NCBI GenBank assembly: GCA_934371505.1
Contig: CAKRNW010000082.1
Coordinates: 1 to 10,237, forward strand
Origin: an uncultured Lachnospiraceae bacterium
Lineage (GTDB): Bacteria > Bacillota > Clostridia > Lachnospirales > Lachnospiraceae
Direction: 5' to 3'
DNA length: 10,237 nucleotides
The stretch's first letter is position 1; every line of letters begins with the position of its first letter. Under the pieces are notes generated by a model. That model ran no database searches. It saw only the letters and a list, made by a program, of their open reading frames with translations, and was not told the origin of the DNA. Below, one piece after another: positions 1-7,355 of the stretch. A program made the position numbers and the translations under genes.

Positions 1-1969
1 CAGGAAACCAGTTGATGTAGGCTTTGCCCTGCTCCATTCCCTTCACGAAATCGGAAAGCAGCAAATCATAAGCCTCCTTCGGGATTTCGTTGCCGTCCAT
101 GTCGTAATAGGTGTCAATAGTGTCCACGTTGTTGGAAGCCGCCTCGGAGGTGGAATGGCAGATATCCTGGAAGGTTACCATGTCCCCCTCCAGATAGAAG
201 AATCCCTGGATGACTCCATGAAAAGCTGCCCCATTACGGCTGATATTGCTGCCACTATAGTAAACCCTGCCCTGGGAATCCCGGTAGGCATCCATGGACC
301 AGTTCATGTCATACCCGTCCAAGTCCGGGAAGTCCTGATTTTCCTGTCCGGGAAGTTCCCTCTGGTTCAAAGTTTCCAGTGTTTTGCCATCCTCACTCAT
401 CCGGTAAAAATGGTTCTCCGAGAATATTCCACTGCCCATACATACGGTGGTCATCAGTTCCAGTCTGCCATCCCCGTCCAAGTCGTAAACTGCATATTGC
501 AGGCCGTAAGGTCCGTAGGTTTCCAGGTCAAACCGCCACTGCTGCCGGTTTTTGGCAAAGAATTCAATTTGTGCCTGCTCCTCTTTGGTAAATTCCCGGT
601 TTCTGGTCATGCCCTGCACTTCCCCAATCATTTCTTTTACCCGGCTGGCATCACAGATTTCCTCGGTATAGGCCTCTCCCGTTCCCCGGAATTTGTCCCG
701 GGAATTGTCCTGCATCACATAAAAATCCTTGCCATTATAGGATATATAGGTAAGAATGGCATCCCCTTCAACGGTGGTTCCAGCGAGAATCAGTTTTCCC
801 GGCTCTCCAATCTCCACTGCCCGCAGGAAGCTGGCAAGATATCCCATTCCCAAGTCCCCCACAATTGCATTGTTGTAATCCAGACAGCAGACATCATAGG
901 TTTCGCTCAGTTCCTCAAGGGAATCCGGCAGATTCTCCAGTTCCGCTTTCACTGCCTGGGTGTCCCGTTCCAGCTCCGACTGGCGGCGAATCTGGAAAAC
1001 ATAATCGGTGTTGTAGGTGTGGACATAGAGCTTTCCGTCCTTTTCCACCAGAAAATCCGGTGCGGATTTCAGCTCCACGCACTTCTGGTCAATACCGATG
1101 CCCTTATCAATCACATGGAGATAATCGTACTCATCGGTAAATCCATAACCGGTGACAATCACATCCTCCAGCAGGACAAAGTTATTGGCGTTAGCCGCCT
1201 GCTGTCTGCTCTCCCAAAGCACCTCGCCGTTTTGCAAATCGATTGCCAGCAGATAGCCGGTGTGGGGGCAGTCCTCCGCATAGGTATTATGACCGATGGC
1301 AAGATAAAGGGTGTCCCCCTCGCTCTGCGCCCAGAACACACTCTGGCGGATAAAGTCATACTCCGCATCTGCCGCCGGCTCATATCCGTCTGTATACAAA
1401 AAGTCACCGAGGTGCAGGGTGATTTCCAGTTCCCGGCTATCCAACCGGTACATATACAAATCCAGAGAGCCTAAATCCGCTCCCTTGCGCCCGGTGTCCA
1501 CCACCTCATAGAAGTACCGGTCATCGTAGAATCCTCTGGACACGCTTTCTGCCATGTCCTCATAAATCCATTTCGCCTGTTCCGGTGCCGCCTCCTCCCA
1601 CTGGATTCTGGTGGTATCAGAAAGAAAGTTCTTTATCATCGGAAGAAACAGGTCATTTTCCTGAAACCAGGTGTCTGCATCGGAAATGTCGTTGGGTTTA
1701 TCCGATAGTTCCTGGAATTCGATTCTGTCCCGGTAAAGTTCCTGCTGTCCCTCCCGGGTATACAAATCATACTCCGGATCTTCGATGGTAAATTCTCTTT
1801 TCTGAAACTCCGGCAGCTGCTCCTGGGTTTCCTGTATGGTTTCTGTTTCCTCTGTATCCGTTTTCTCCAGGCTCTCCCAGTTTTCCGCAGATGCGGAGTC
1901 TGCTTTGCCACAGCCAGTGAGGGCAAGTGCTACAAGCCCTGCAATTATAATATTTTTATGATATTTCAT
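1..1969 (-). CDS. Large surface lipoprotein with PQQ-like propeller segment, 3' end outside window
   Basis: An uninterrupted minus-strand frame of about 656 codons starts at ATG 1969-1967 and is still open at the left edge, so the C-terminus is missing. A GGGGAG ribosome site lies 8 bases before the start. The N-terminus is a lipoprotein signal: K2/H4/K5, a hydrophobic stretch 6-18, and lipobox L17-T-G-C20. This predicts signal peptidase II cleavage and lipid anchoring on the outer face of the membrane. A Glu/Thr/Gln-rich linker follows (about 28-55). Residues 238-253 (Y-LLAIDLQNGEVLWE core) resemble one blade of a PQQ-like/WD-type beta-propeller, and blade-like segments continue to about 310. 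D496-L-D-G-D-G501 and D623-M-D-G-N resemble calcium-binding loops in acidic surroundings. I do not recognise a named family or an enzymatic motif. Extracellular binding or sensing is only an inference. It follows the GH2 gene on the same strand by 76 bases with no visible terminator, so co-transcription is possible. Confidence 0.85.
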   Translation of the reverse strand, partial: MKYHKNIIIAGLVALALTGCGKADSASAENWESLEKTDTEETETIQETQEQLPEFQKREFTIEDPEYDLYTREGQQELYRDRIEFQELSDKPNDISDADTWFQENDLFLPMIKNFLSDTTRIQWEEAAPEQAKWIYEDMAESVSRGFYDDRYFYEVVDTGRKGADLGSLDLYMYRLDSRELEITLHLGDFLYTDGYEPAADAEYDFIRQSVFWAQSEGDTLYLAIGHNTYAEDCPHTGYLLAIDLQNGEVLWESRQQAANANNFVLLEDVIVTGYGFTDEYDYLHVIDKGIGIDQKCVELKSAPDFLVEKDGKLYVHTYNTDYVFQIRRQSELERDTQAVKAELENLPDSLEELSETYDVCCLDYNNAIVGDLGMGYLASFLRAVEIGEPGKLILAGTTVEGDAILTYISYNGKDFYVMQDNSRDKFRGTGEAYTEEICDASRVKEMIGEVQGMTRNREFTKEEQAQIEFFAKNRQQWRFDLETYGPYGLQYAVYDLDGDGRLELMTTVCMGSGIFSENHFYRMSEDGKTLETLNQRELPGQENQDFPDLDGYDMNWSMDAYRDSQGRVYYSGSNISRNGAAFHGVIQGFFYLEGDMVTFQDICHSTSEAASNNVDTIDTYYDMDGNEIPKEAYDLLLSDFVKGMEQGKAYINWFP

Positions 1970-2005
1970 TTGATACGCTCCCCTCTTAACTTGCATTTTG
2001 CCTTC

Positions 2006-2011
2006 ATTATA
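2006..2011 (-). promoter_or_regulatory. Possible -10 box upstream of the lipoprotein gene
   Basis: A perfect TATAAT lies on the minus strand in the 76-bp gap between the GH2 stop and the lipoprotein start. No good -35 hexamer is present 16-18 bases upstream, so this is a weak candidate. It would give a leader of about 30 bases. Confidence 0.25.
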
Positions 2012-2045
2012 CCTGGTTCTGGCAGCTTTGTTCCTTAATGTTTTC

Positions 2046-3905
2046 CTAAGGTTCCTTTACACAAATGTGAATTCCTTCATACTCTTGTGATATTTTCCGG
2101 TTGACTTCCTGCACCACTGCCGCCTCCAGCTTTTCCGCTTCCCTGTCGTAAGTGAAAAAGCCGTTGATTTCCTCCTCAATGTCGCTGGTCTGGGTGTAAA
2201 TCGCAGCCGATAATCCTTTTTCTATCCAGGGCAGAACATCCCGCTGCCACAAGGCCCGGTAGGCCTCGGTAAGCTGTTGTTTGTTCTGATAGCCTTTATA
2301 ACCAAACTCTTTCTCACATGCCATGTGTCCGGGAGTAGGACAGGCGTATCCGCCAAATTCCGTTAGTGCCACCACCCGATCGGGCTGGGATTTCAGTTTC
2401 AACGCCCGGAGGTAATTGTGGATGCTGTAGACATCCCCGCCTCCCTGGTCAAACCAGCCACAAGCCTCGTTCACCAACCTGGTATCGTCCAGTTTCCGGA
2501 TGAGTGCGGTGGCTTTTGCCGCATCGAACTGTCCCCAGCCCTCATTGAAAGGCGTCCAGAGAGCAATGCAGGGATAATCCCGCAACAGTTCCACCATGCC
2601 GGTCAAATCCCGGTAAAACTGTTCCCGTCCTTCCTCATCGGTGCGCTGAAACAGCCGGTAATGGTTGTCTTTCACTTTGCGCCCGAAGAAGGGAAAGGCG
2701 TTGGGTAAATCGGTGACCAAAAAGTGGTTCATCACTCCGCCTCCGTTGGGCATATCCTGCCAGACTGCCATGCCCAGACGGTCACAGTGGTAGTAAAACC
2801 GTTCTTCTTCTATTTTGATATGCTTGCGGATGGTATTAAATCCCAGTTTCTTCAATCTCTGGATGTCAAAAAGCAGGGCGGCATCGGAGGGCGCTGTCAG
2901 CAACCCGTCCGGGTAGTATCCCTGGTCTAACACGCCGTTAAAGAAAAAGGGCTTGTCGTTTAAGGTAAACCGCCAGATTCCCTTCTCATCCTTTGCCCGA
3001 CCGAACTGGCGCAGGGCAAAATAGGAAGTGACCCGGTCTGTTCCATAAGAGATTTCCACATCGTAGAGGTTTGGTGTGTCGGTTGTCCACAGGTGTCTCT
3101 GCTTCTGGGGGATAATCAGTTCCGTAGTCAGATGCCCTTCGGTGTCTGGCAAAAGAGGACTCTGGAGAACCGCTTCTCCCTGGTAGAAAATTTGAAGGCT
3201 GCTTTCCTGCTTTTCCGCTTTTATCCCATCAGGCCGATTTATCAGGGCCTCTACCTGTACCTTCCCGGTATGAATGTCCGACCGGATATGGACATTCTCG
3301 ATAAATTGTTCCGGCACAGCCTCCATCCACACCGTTTTCCAGATACCGCTCTGGGGTGTGTAAAAAATAGACGCCATGTGTCCCTTGCGCACCAGTTTTT
3401 GTTTGCCTCTGGCGTGAGGTGACTGTTCCGTGGCATCCGTTACTGCCAATATGAGTTCGTGCCACTGCTGTCCCGGATTTTGTTCTAAAATTCCGGTTAA
3501 TTCCAGGGTAAAGGGCAGATAGCCTCCCTGATGTTCCCCCAGATACTGTCCGTCACACCACACGCGACATTCCTGATCCACTGCACCAAAGTGGAGCCGC
3601 ACCCGGCTGTCTTTCCAGTTCTCCGGCAGGGTAAATTTTTTCCTATAGTAAATGGTTTCTCCGGGCTGTAAGATGTGGTTCACGCCGGACAGCACGCTTT
3701 CCGGGGAAAAGGGCACGAAAATATCTCCGTCAGCTTGCGATAGTGACGGAAATTTCTTGCTTTCCCATTTTTCCCGGCGGATGGCATACTGCCATCTCCC
3801 ATTTAAATTTACATAACTATCCCGTTTCAACCGGGGACGGGGATATTCCTCTTTACAGTGCTCTGTGTTGATTTCTTTTCCCCATCTCGTGAATAGCTGT
3901 TTCAT
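2046..3905 (-). CDS. Glycoside hydrolase family 2 enzyme (beta-galactosidase/beta-glucuronidase-like), cytoplasmic
   Basis: This 619-residue protein has the GH2 order: a sugar-binding jelly-roll (about 30-195; W116-C-D-G-Q-Y-L-G and S186-G-I-W-K-T-V-W are typical), an Ig-like sandwich (about 200-300), and a TIM barrel (about 305-600). The barrel carries L354-G-F-N-T-I-R-K-H. The general acid/base is E455 in N454-E455-G-W-G, and the nucleophile is E516 in T515-E-F-G-G. The late Q572-T-S-D and N581-G-F-F-T-Y-D stretches are typical of this GH2 subgroup. The family hydrolyses beta-linked sugars with retention of configuration. Galactoside, glucuronide or another substrate cannot be told from sequence alone. 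There is no signal peptide, so it should act inside the cell on imported oligosaccharides or glycosides, yet no sugar transporter is adjacent. The start at 3905 has a GGGAG site 6 bases upstream. Catalytic residues are present and the gene looks intact. Confidence 0.92.
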   Translation of the reverse strand: MKQLFTRWGKEINTEHCKEEYPRPRLKRDSYVNLNGRWQYAIRREKWESKKFPSLSQADGDIFVPFSPESVLSGVNHILQPGETIYYRKKFTLPENWKDSRVRLHFGAVDQECRVWCDGQYLGEHQGGYLPFTLELTGILEQNPGQQWHELILAVTDATEQSPHARGKQKLVRKGHMASIFYTPQSGIWKTVWMEAVPEQFIENVHIRSDIHTGKVQVEALINRPDGIKAEKQESSLQIFYQGEAVLQSPLLPDTEGHLTTELIIPQKQRHLWTTDTPNLYDVEISYGTDRVTSYFALRQFGRAKDEKGIWRFTLNDKPFFFNGVLDQGYYPDGLLTAPSDAALLFDIQRLKKLGFNTIRKHIKIEEERFYYHCDRLGMAVWQDMPNGGGVMNHFLVTDLPNAFPFFGRKVKDNHYRLFQRTDEEGREQFYRDLTGMVELLRDYPCIALWTPFNEGWGQFDAAKATALIRKLDDTRLVNEACGWFDQGGGDVYSIHNYLRALKLKSQPDRVVALTEFGGYACPTPGHMACEKEFGYKGYQNKQQLTEAYRALWQRDVLPWIEKGLSAAIYTQTSDIEEEINGFFTYDREAEKLEAAVVQEVNRKISQEYEGIHICVKEP

Positions 3906-3917
3906 CCCTTACTCCCT

Positions 3918-4070
3918 TTACGCCTGTTCTGCTTTTCTTTGCGCCTTTAGCCCCGGCACCGCCAGAAGAATGACCATGGAGTGGATGTTGCCGTGGGTGG
4001 AAATGAGAAACACACCCACCAGGGCAAAAATCAGTCCCAGCACTTCAATCCACTGGGGCAGCCGTTTCAT
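3918..4070 (-). pseudogene. Remnant or small membrane ORF resembling part of an EamA/DMT transporter
   Basis: A 50-codon frame runs from ATG 4070 to TAA 3918. It encodes one strongly hydrophobic segment (about residues 8-24), the stretch S24-T-H-G-N-I-H-S, a second short hydrophobic run, and a Lys/Arg-rich tail. The pattern K-R-L-P..EVLGL-ALVGVFL-STHGNIHS is like the segment around TM5 of EamA-domain (drug/metabolite transporter) proteins of about 300 residues (from memory). The expected following helices are absent. That would fit an internal deletion leaving the mid-protein segment joined to a charged tail. No ribosome binding site precedes the ATG. A 17-codon frame (4120-4067) overlaps its start as ATGA. 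The stop lies 12 bases before the GH2 start, with the GH2 ribosome site in between. A genuine 50-residue membrane protein is the alternative. Confidence 0.4.
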
Positions 4071-4182
4071 GGGGGCGCTGGGTGAAAAATGCGATGGATA
4101 ACAAAATGGTTTTTCTTCATCTGTCTATAACCGTCCTGCCTTTTCTTTCTGTATTTTATCGCATCCCTGCGGCACTACGCCT

Positions 4183-4188
4183 ATTATA
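4183..4188 (-). promoter_or_regulatory. Possible -10 box upstream of GH2
   Basis: TATAAT on the minus strand is the best promoter-like element between the antiporter stop and the GH2 start. The hexamer 17 bases upstream (TTCCCC) is a poor -35. It may drive GH2 weakly or need an activator, or be chance. Confidence 0.2.
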
Positions 4189-4222
4189 ATCATCTCCTTC
4201 GGAAAGGGGAAGTTAAAAGAAC

Positions 4223-5758
4223 CTATGCTTCTTTTGTTTTGTTCAGATATTTGATTCCAAAGATGGTCGCGGTAAGCAGCAGAATACCGAAAATCAAAGG
4301 GACAAAAGGATTCTGGGCAAAACCGGCAACCACATAGGTAATGCAGGAAACCACGGCTACCATCACAACATAAGGAATCTGGGTGGACACGTGGTTCAGA
4401 TGGCTGCACTGCGCTCCCGCAGAGGACATAATCGTGGTATCGGAAATCGGTGAGCAGTGATCACCGCAAACCGCACCTGCCATACAAGCGGAAATGGAAA
4501 TAATCATCATGGTCTCGTTGGTTCCGGCAAAAACATTTACCACAATAGGAATCAGGATGCCGAAAGTTCCCCAGGAAGTTCCGGTTGCAAAAGCCAGGAA
4601 ACATGCTACCAGGAAAATAATGGCAGGCAACAGGCTCAAGAAACTGCCGGACGCACCTTTTACCACACCGGCTACGAACTCTTTCGCACCCAGGCTGTCA
4701 GTCATGGCTTTCAGTGTCCATGCAAAGGTTAAAATCAGAATCGCAGGAACCATGGCTTTAAATCCCTCGGGAATGCAGCTCATGGAGTCGGTAAATTTCA
4801 ATACTTTGCGAATCTGGTAGAAAATCACGGTAATCAGCATGCCGAAAAAGCTGCCTAACATCAGTCCTACAGACGCATCACTGGCAGAAAACGCCTCCAC
4901 GAATCCCACACCCTGGAAAAATCCACCGGTGTAAATCATGCCCAGCACGCAGCAGACAATCAGCACGATAATGGGAAATACCAGGTCAATCACTTTACCC
5001 TTTCCATCCTGTACTTCTTTTTCCGCAGCAGCGTAAGGGCGCTCCTCCGTGGTGTACAGATCCCCCTTCAGCGCGTTGTCCTCATGCTTTTTCATGGGGC
5101 CAAAATCTACTTTGGTGAGTACCAGCAGGAACATGGCAAGGATAGTCAGCAGTGCATAATAGTTGTAGGGAATGGCGCGGATAAAAATACCAAATCCATC
5201 TTCACCCTCCACAAATCCGGTAACAGCTGCCGCCCAGGATGAAATCGGGGCGATAATACAAACCGGTGCGGCTGTGGCATCAATGAGATATGCCAGTTTT
5301 GCACGGGAAACATTGTGTTTATCGGTAACGGGACGCATCACACTTCCCACAGTAAGACAGTTGAAATAATCGTCAATGAAAATCAGAATACCCAGCAGAA
5401 TGGTGGCAATCTGCGCACCCGCACGGGTTTTGATATGGGTGGATGCCCAGCGTCCGAATGCCGCCGAACCTCCGGCTTTATTCATCATACAGACCATGGA
5501 ACCCAGAATAACCAGGAATACCAGGATACCCATGTTATCGGGATCGGTCAGCACACCCACGATTCCGTCCTGGAATACATGGAGAACGGTGCCTTCAAAA
5601 CTAAATCCGGAATAAAACAGACCACCAATGACAATTCCGATAAACAGGGAACTGTAAACCTCCTTGGTAATCAATGCCAGGCATATCGCAACAATCGGGG
5701 GCACCAACGCCCAGAAAGTGGCATACATCTGCGGTACATACTCTACTACTTCGCCCAT
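4223..5758 (-). CDS. Na+/H+ antiporter, NhaC family
   Basis: This is a 511-residue polytopic membrane protein with hydrophobic segments along its whole length and a hydrophilic cytoplasmic-type loop at about 220-255. Family signatures are well kept: F127-I-D-D-Y-F-N-C-L-T-V-G-S-V-M-R-P, with paired Asp residues in a membrane segment; T392-G-T-S-W-G-T-F; and G432-D-H-C-S-P-I-S-D-T-T followed by S452-H-L-N-H-V. Known members exchange external protons for cytoplasmic Na+, and MleN-like relatives couple this to malate/lactate. A role in pH or sodium balance or in organic-acid exchange is therefore likely, but the ion is not provable here. An AGGAG site lies 5 bases before the ATG at 5758. The gene has its own near-consensus promoter and a short leader, and appears monocistronic or to read toward GH2. 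Length and motifs look complete. Confidence 0.92.
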   Translation of the reverse strand: MGEVVEYVPQMYATFWALVPPIVAICLALITKEVYSSLFIGIVIGGLFYSGFSFEGTVLHVFQDGIVGVLTDPDNMGILVFLVILGSMVCMMNKAGGSAAFGRWASTHIKTRAGAQIATILLGILIFIDDYFNCLTVGSVMRPVTDKHNVSRAKLAYLIDATAAPVCIIAPISSWAAAVTGFVEGEDGFGIFIRAIPYNYYALLTILAMFLLVLTKVDFGPMKKHEDNALKGDLYTTEERPYAAAEKEVQDGKGKVIDLVFPIIVLIVCCVLGMIYTGGFFQGVGFVEAFSASDASVGLMLGSFFGMLITVIFYQIRKVLKFTDSMSCIPEGFKAMVPAILILTFAWTLKAMTDSLGAKEFVAGVVKGASGSFLSLLPAIIFLVACFLAFATGTSWGTFGILIPIVVNVFAGTNETMMIISISACMAGAVCGDHCSPISDTTIMSSAGAQCSHLNHVSTQIPYVVMVAVVSCITYVVAGFAQNPFVPLIFGILLLTATIFGIKYLNKTKEA

Positions 5759-5800
5759 TTTCTCTCTCCTCTAAGAAGTTTATTGTAAAAATTTGCTTTT

Positions 5801-5830
5801 ATTGTAGGCACGTTCTTGTCGGTATGTCAA
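5801..5830 (-). promoter_or_regulatory. Sigma-A-type promoter of the antiporter gene
   Basis: On the minus strand TTGACA (5830-5825), an 18-bp spacer and TACAAT (5806-5801) lie just upstream of the antiporter start. Transcription would begin near 5794, giving a leader of about 36 bases. A second TACAATAAA copy occurs inside the leader at about 5779-5787. Confidence 0.75.
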
Positions 5831-5831
5831 G

Positions 5832-5859
5832 AAAAATGGCATATTTATGCAGAATATGC
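5832..5859 (-). terminator. AT-rich hairpin with T5 run after the CPBP gene
   Basis: Perfect 7-bp arms GCATATT/AATATGC (5839-5845 and 5853-5859) enclose a 7-base loop. On the minus strand they are followed, after two bases, by TTTTT at 5836-5832. It lies 42 bases beyond the CPBP stop, so a weak intrinsic terminator is plausible. It is also a dyad centred about 55 bases upstream of the antiporter transcription start, where an activator could bind. Confidence 0.4.
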
Positions 5860-5901
5860 AGAGAAAAAGTGGAGTGATTATATAATACAGTGCTGCATAT
5901 T

Positions 5902-6588
5902 TTATCGAAGGCAATATATCCCCGGAATCACAAGATTTCCTAAAACATTGACCACAGTGTGACAAAGCAGTGCATAACGGATGCCTCCGTGTTTCAATAC
6001 CATGTAGGCAAACAGCCAACCTGTTGCCAGTCCCAGGAGCATATTGATGGGATTGTTATGTCCGACTGCAAAAAATATGGTGGTGACAGTCATTGCAAAT
6101 ACCTGTCCCTCACTCTCCAGCCTATGTAACATCATGCCCCGGAACATCACTTCCTCCATAACCGGCATCAAAAGACAGCCAAGGATTCCCTCTCTCACTA
6201 CATCCATCCAGGTCAGGGAACCCAACATATCCCGCAAAGAAGTGTGACTTATTTGGCTAACGATAAATGCTGCCCCATACAGCACAAAGACAGGAAGAAT
6301 ACTTAGTAAGATGTATTTCACCAGTTCTCCGGATGTGGCTTTTCTTTTCTCCTTCCAGGAAAAGTGAGGCATCGCTCCAAGCAGCCTCATGGCAAGAATG
6401 AAGCCCGGGAATGCCACAAGAATGACTAACAAAGAGCTGCCCGCCTGGTAAAGCTGTACCATGGTCTCCTCATCCAGACTCGTATTCTGCAGGAAAAGCG
6501 CCCATAATTCCGGCACAAATACCGATAAAAGTTCAAACACCAGAAAGCATACGAATACTTTTCCAAATGCTGCTAACTTATTTTTCAT
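5902..6588 (-). CDS. CPBP family intramembrane glutamic endopeptidase
   Basis: This 228-residue protein has about six to eight hydrophobic segments. It carries the three CPBP (CAAX protease and bacteriocin-processing, ABI domain) motifs: E145-E146-V-M-F-R150, F173-A-V-G-H177 and H210-T-V-V-N214. These supply the catalytic Glu/His and Asn/Arg residues, so the active site looks complete. Family members cleave substrates inside the membrane or act in bacteriocin immunity, and the substrate here is unknown. An AGGAG site sits 10 bases before ATG 6588. The YcxB-like gene lies 60 bases upstream on the same strand with no terminator between, so the two are probably co-transcribed. No bacteriocin precursor or peptide exporter is visible nearby, so an immunity role has no contextual support. 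Confidence 0.88.
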   Translation of the reverse strand: MKNKLAAFGKVFVCFLVFELLSVFVPELWALFLQNTSLDEETMVQLYQAGSSLLVILVAFPGFILAMRLLGAMPHFSWKEKRKATSGELVKYILLSILPVFVLYGAAFIVSQISHTSLRDMLGSLTWMDVVREGILGCLLMPVMEEVMFRGMMLHRLESEGQVFAMTVTTIFFAVGHNNPINMLLGLATGWLFAYMVLKHGGIRYALLCHTVVNVLGNLVIPGIYCLR

Positions 6589-6648
6589 ATCAGGAATGCT
6601 CCTTTGCCTTGAAAAATTCTCTCAACCAGGGATATATTTAATGCTGTA

Positions 6649-7158
6649 TCAAATCCTCTCCACCGATTTTCCTGTCTTTCTCTGGATGAAATCCCGGAAC
6701 TCTTCCACGGTGCCGCCCTGTAGCTGCCGCTTATCATAAAGCTGTGCATGAACTTCGTTAAAGATAAACACAAAGAAGTCCGCCGTTTCCGCTATCCGTT
6801 CAATCTTATCGTAATTCCATTCCGATTTCCCAGCGTCTGTTGTGGAGACAAAGCCATTTTCGGAAAATGCCGTCACTGCTTTTTCCGTGCCGGGGAGCAG
6901 GTGCTTTTTCGCCACATACCCGTTGATTTTGTCCTCAAAAAGTCGGTCAACCAAGAGCAGGAGAACAGCGATGGACAGAATGATGGTGCGGAAATCAAAT
7001 GCAAAGCCTTCTATAATAAGAAACAAGCCGAGAATGGTAAAAATCCATCCGAAAATATGGGAACGGCGGCTGCGTTTTTTCCGGATGGTCTTTCGTAACG
7101 CCTTCGCCATCAAGGACATGGTTTTTGCATTGTATTGCGTTTCAAAAGTAAACTCCAT
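6649..7158 (-). CDS. YcxB-like two-helix membrane protein
   Basis: The protein has about 169 residues: a basic N-terminal part (K/R-rich, residues 20-33), two adjacent transmembrane helices (about 35-53 and 58-73), and a cytoplasmic-type C-terminal domain. That domain has the YcxB pattern: E101-N-G-F, W115-N-Y-D-K-I-E-R-I-A-E-T, a hydrophobic F129-F-V-F-I-F strand, and a closing E153-E-F-R-D-F-I-Q-R-K (numbered from the upstream ATG). The function of YcxB proteins is unknown, and the C-terminal domain resembles PH-like folds. Two adjacent ATGs are possible. AAGGAG at 7171-7166 is 4 bases from the first (7161) and 7 from the second (7158), and I prefer the second. It is the first gene of a probable pair with the CPBP protease, and both products are membrane-embedded. 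Confidence 0.8.
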   Translation of the reverse strand: MEFTFETQYNAKTMSLMAKALRKTIRKKRSRRSHIFGWIFTILGLFLIIEGFAFDFRTIILSIAVLLLLVDRLFEDKINGYVAKKHLLPGTEKAVTAFSENGFVSTTDAGKSEWNYDKIERIAETADFFVFIFNEVHAQLYDKRQLQGGTVEEFRDFIQRKTGKSVERI

Positions 7159-7202
7159 CATAAGTCTCCTTCTTATCTATTTAAATATATTTTACCAAGA
7201 GT

Positions 7203-7226
7203 TTGAAATTCTTTCTACTATTTCAA
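7203..7226. promoter_or_regulatory. Inverted repeat in the divergent intergenic region
   Basis: Perfect 7-bp arms TTGAAAT/ATTTCAA (7203-7209 and 7220-7226) are separated by 10 bases, a one-turn centre spacing typical of dimeric repressor sites. They sit 45-68 bases upstream of the YcxB-like start in an AT-rich gap, just upstream of a TAAAAT that could be its -10. The regulator is unknown, and chance is possible in such AT-rich DNA. Confidence 0.3.
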
Positions 7227-7306
7227 GAAAGTCTTTTTTATGTTTTTAACATTTTTCCACCTGGTTTTTTGTCTATTTTCACCATGTTTTGAAATATTTG
7301 ATGGTA

Positions 7307-7312
7307 TATACT
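7307..7312 (+). promoter_or_regulatory. Possible -10 box for the VOC gene
   Basis: TATACT on the plus strand lies 43 bases before the preferred start codon of the VOC gene, without a good -35 hexamer. An alternative is TTGATG (7298-7303) with TATTTT (7322-7327) at an 18-bp spacing. The gene must start its own transcript here because its neighbours are on the other strand. Confidence 0.3.
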
Positions 7313-7355
7313 TAGACTAGGTATTTTATTCATGAGATTTAAGAGAGGCTATGTT

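Larger units (their letters stand above)
3906..4222. other. 317-bp interval between antiporter and GH2 genes
   Basis: Apart from the transporter-like remnant, the interval holds only very short minus-strand frames: 22 codons ending at 4125, with AAGGAG directly abutting its ATG, and 17 codons ending at 4067. It also holds a TATAAT on the minus strand at 4183-4188 without a good -35. I see no clear intrinsic terminator after the antiporter stop at 4223, so read-through toward GH2 cannot be excluded. No plus-strand gene is convincing. Confidence 0.5.

Noticed and set aside
155..1474. 439-codon open frame on the plus strand
   Set aside because: It lies antisense to the lipoprotein frame. It has no ribosome site, no recognisable domain and a composition typical of a reverse-strand shadow, whereas the minus-strand frame has a lipobox, ribosome site and domain-like sequence.
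4125..4193. 22-codon frame after the antiporter with AAGGAG before its ATG
   Set aside because: The AAGGAG directly abuts the ATG (zero spacing) and the product shows no family features; more likely chance.
5315..5788. 157-codon plus-strand frame opposite the antiporter
   Set aside because: Low-complexity, His/Asn/Gln-rich product antisense to conserved NhaC motifs; a shadow frame.
7332..7355. Upstream ATG giving an eight-residue extension of the VOC protein
   Set aside because: No ribosome site before it. The GAGAGG at 7343-7348 lies inside the extension and is correctly spaced for ATG 7356, where the family consensus begins.
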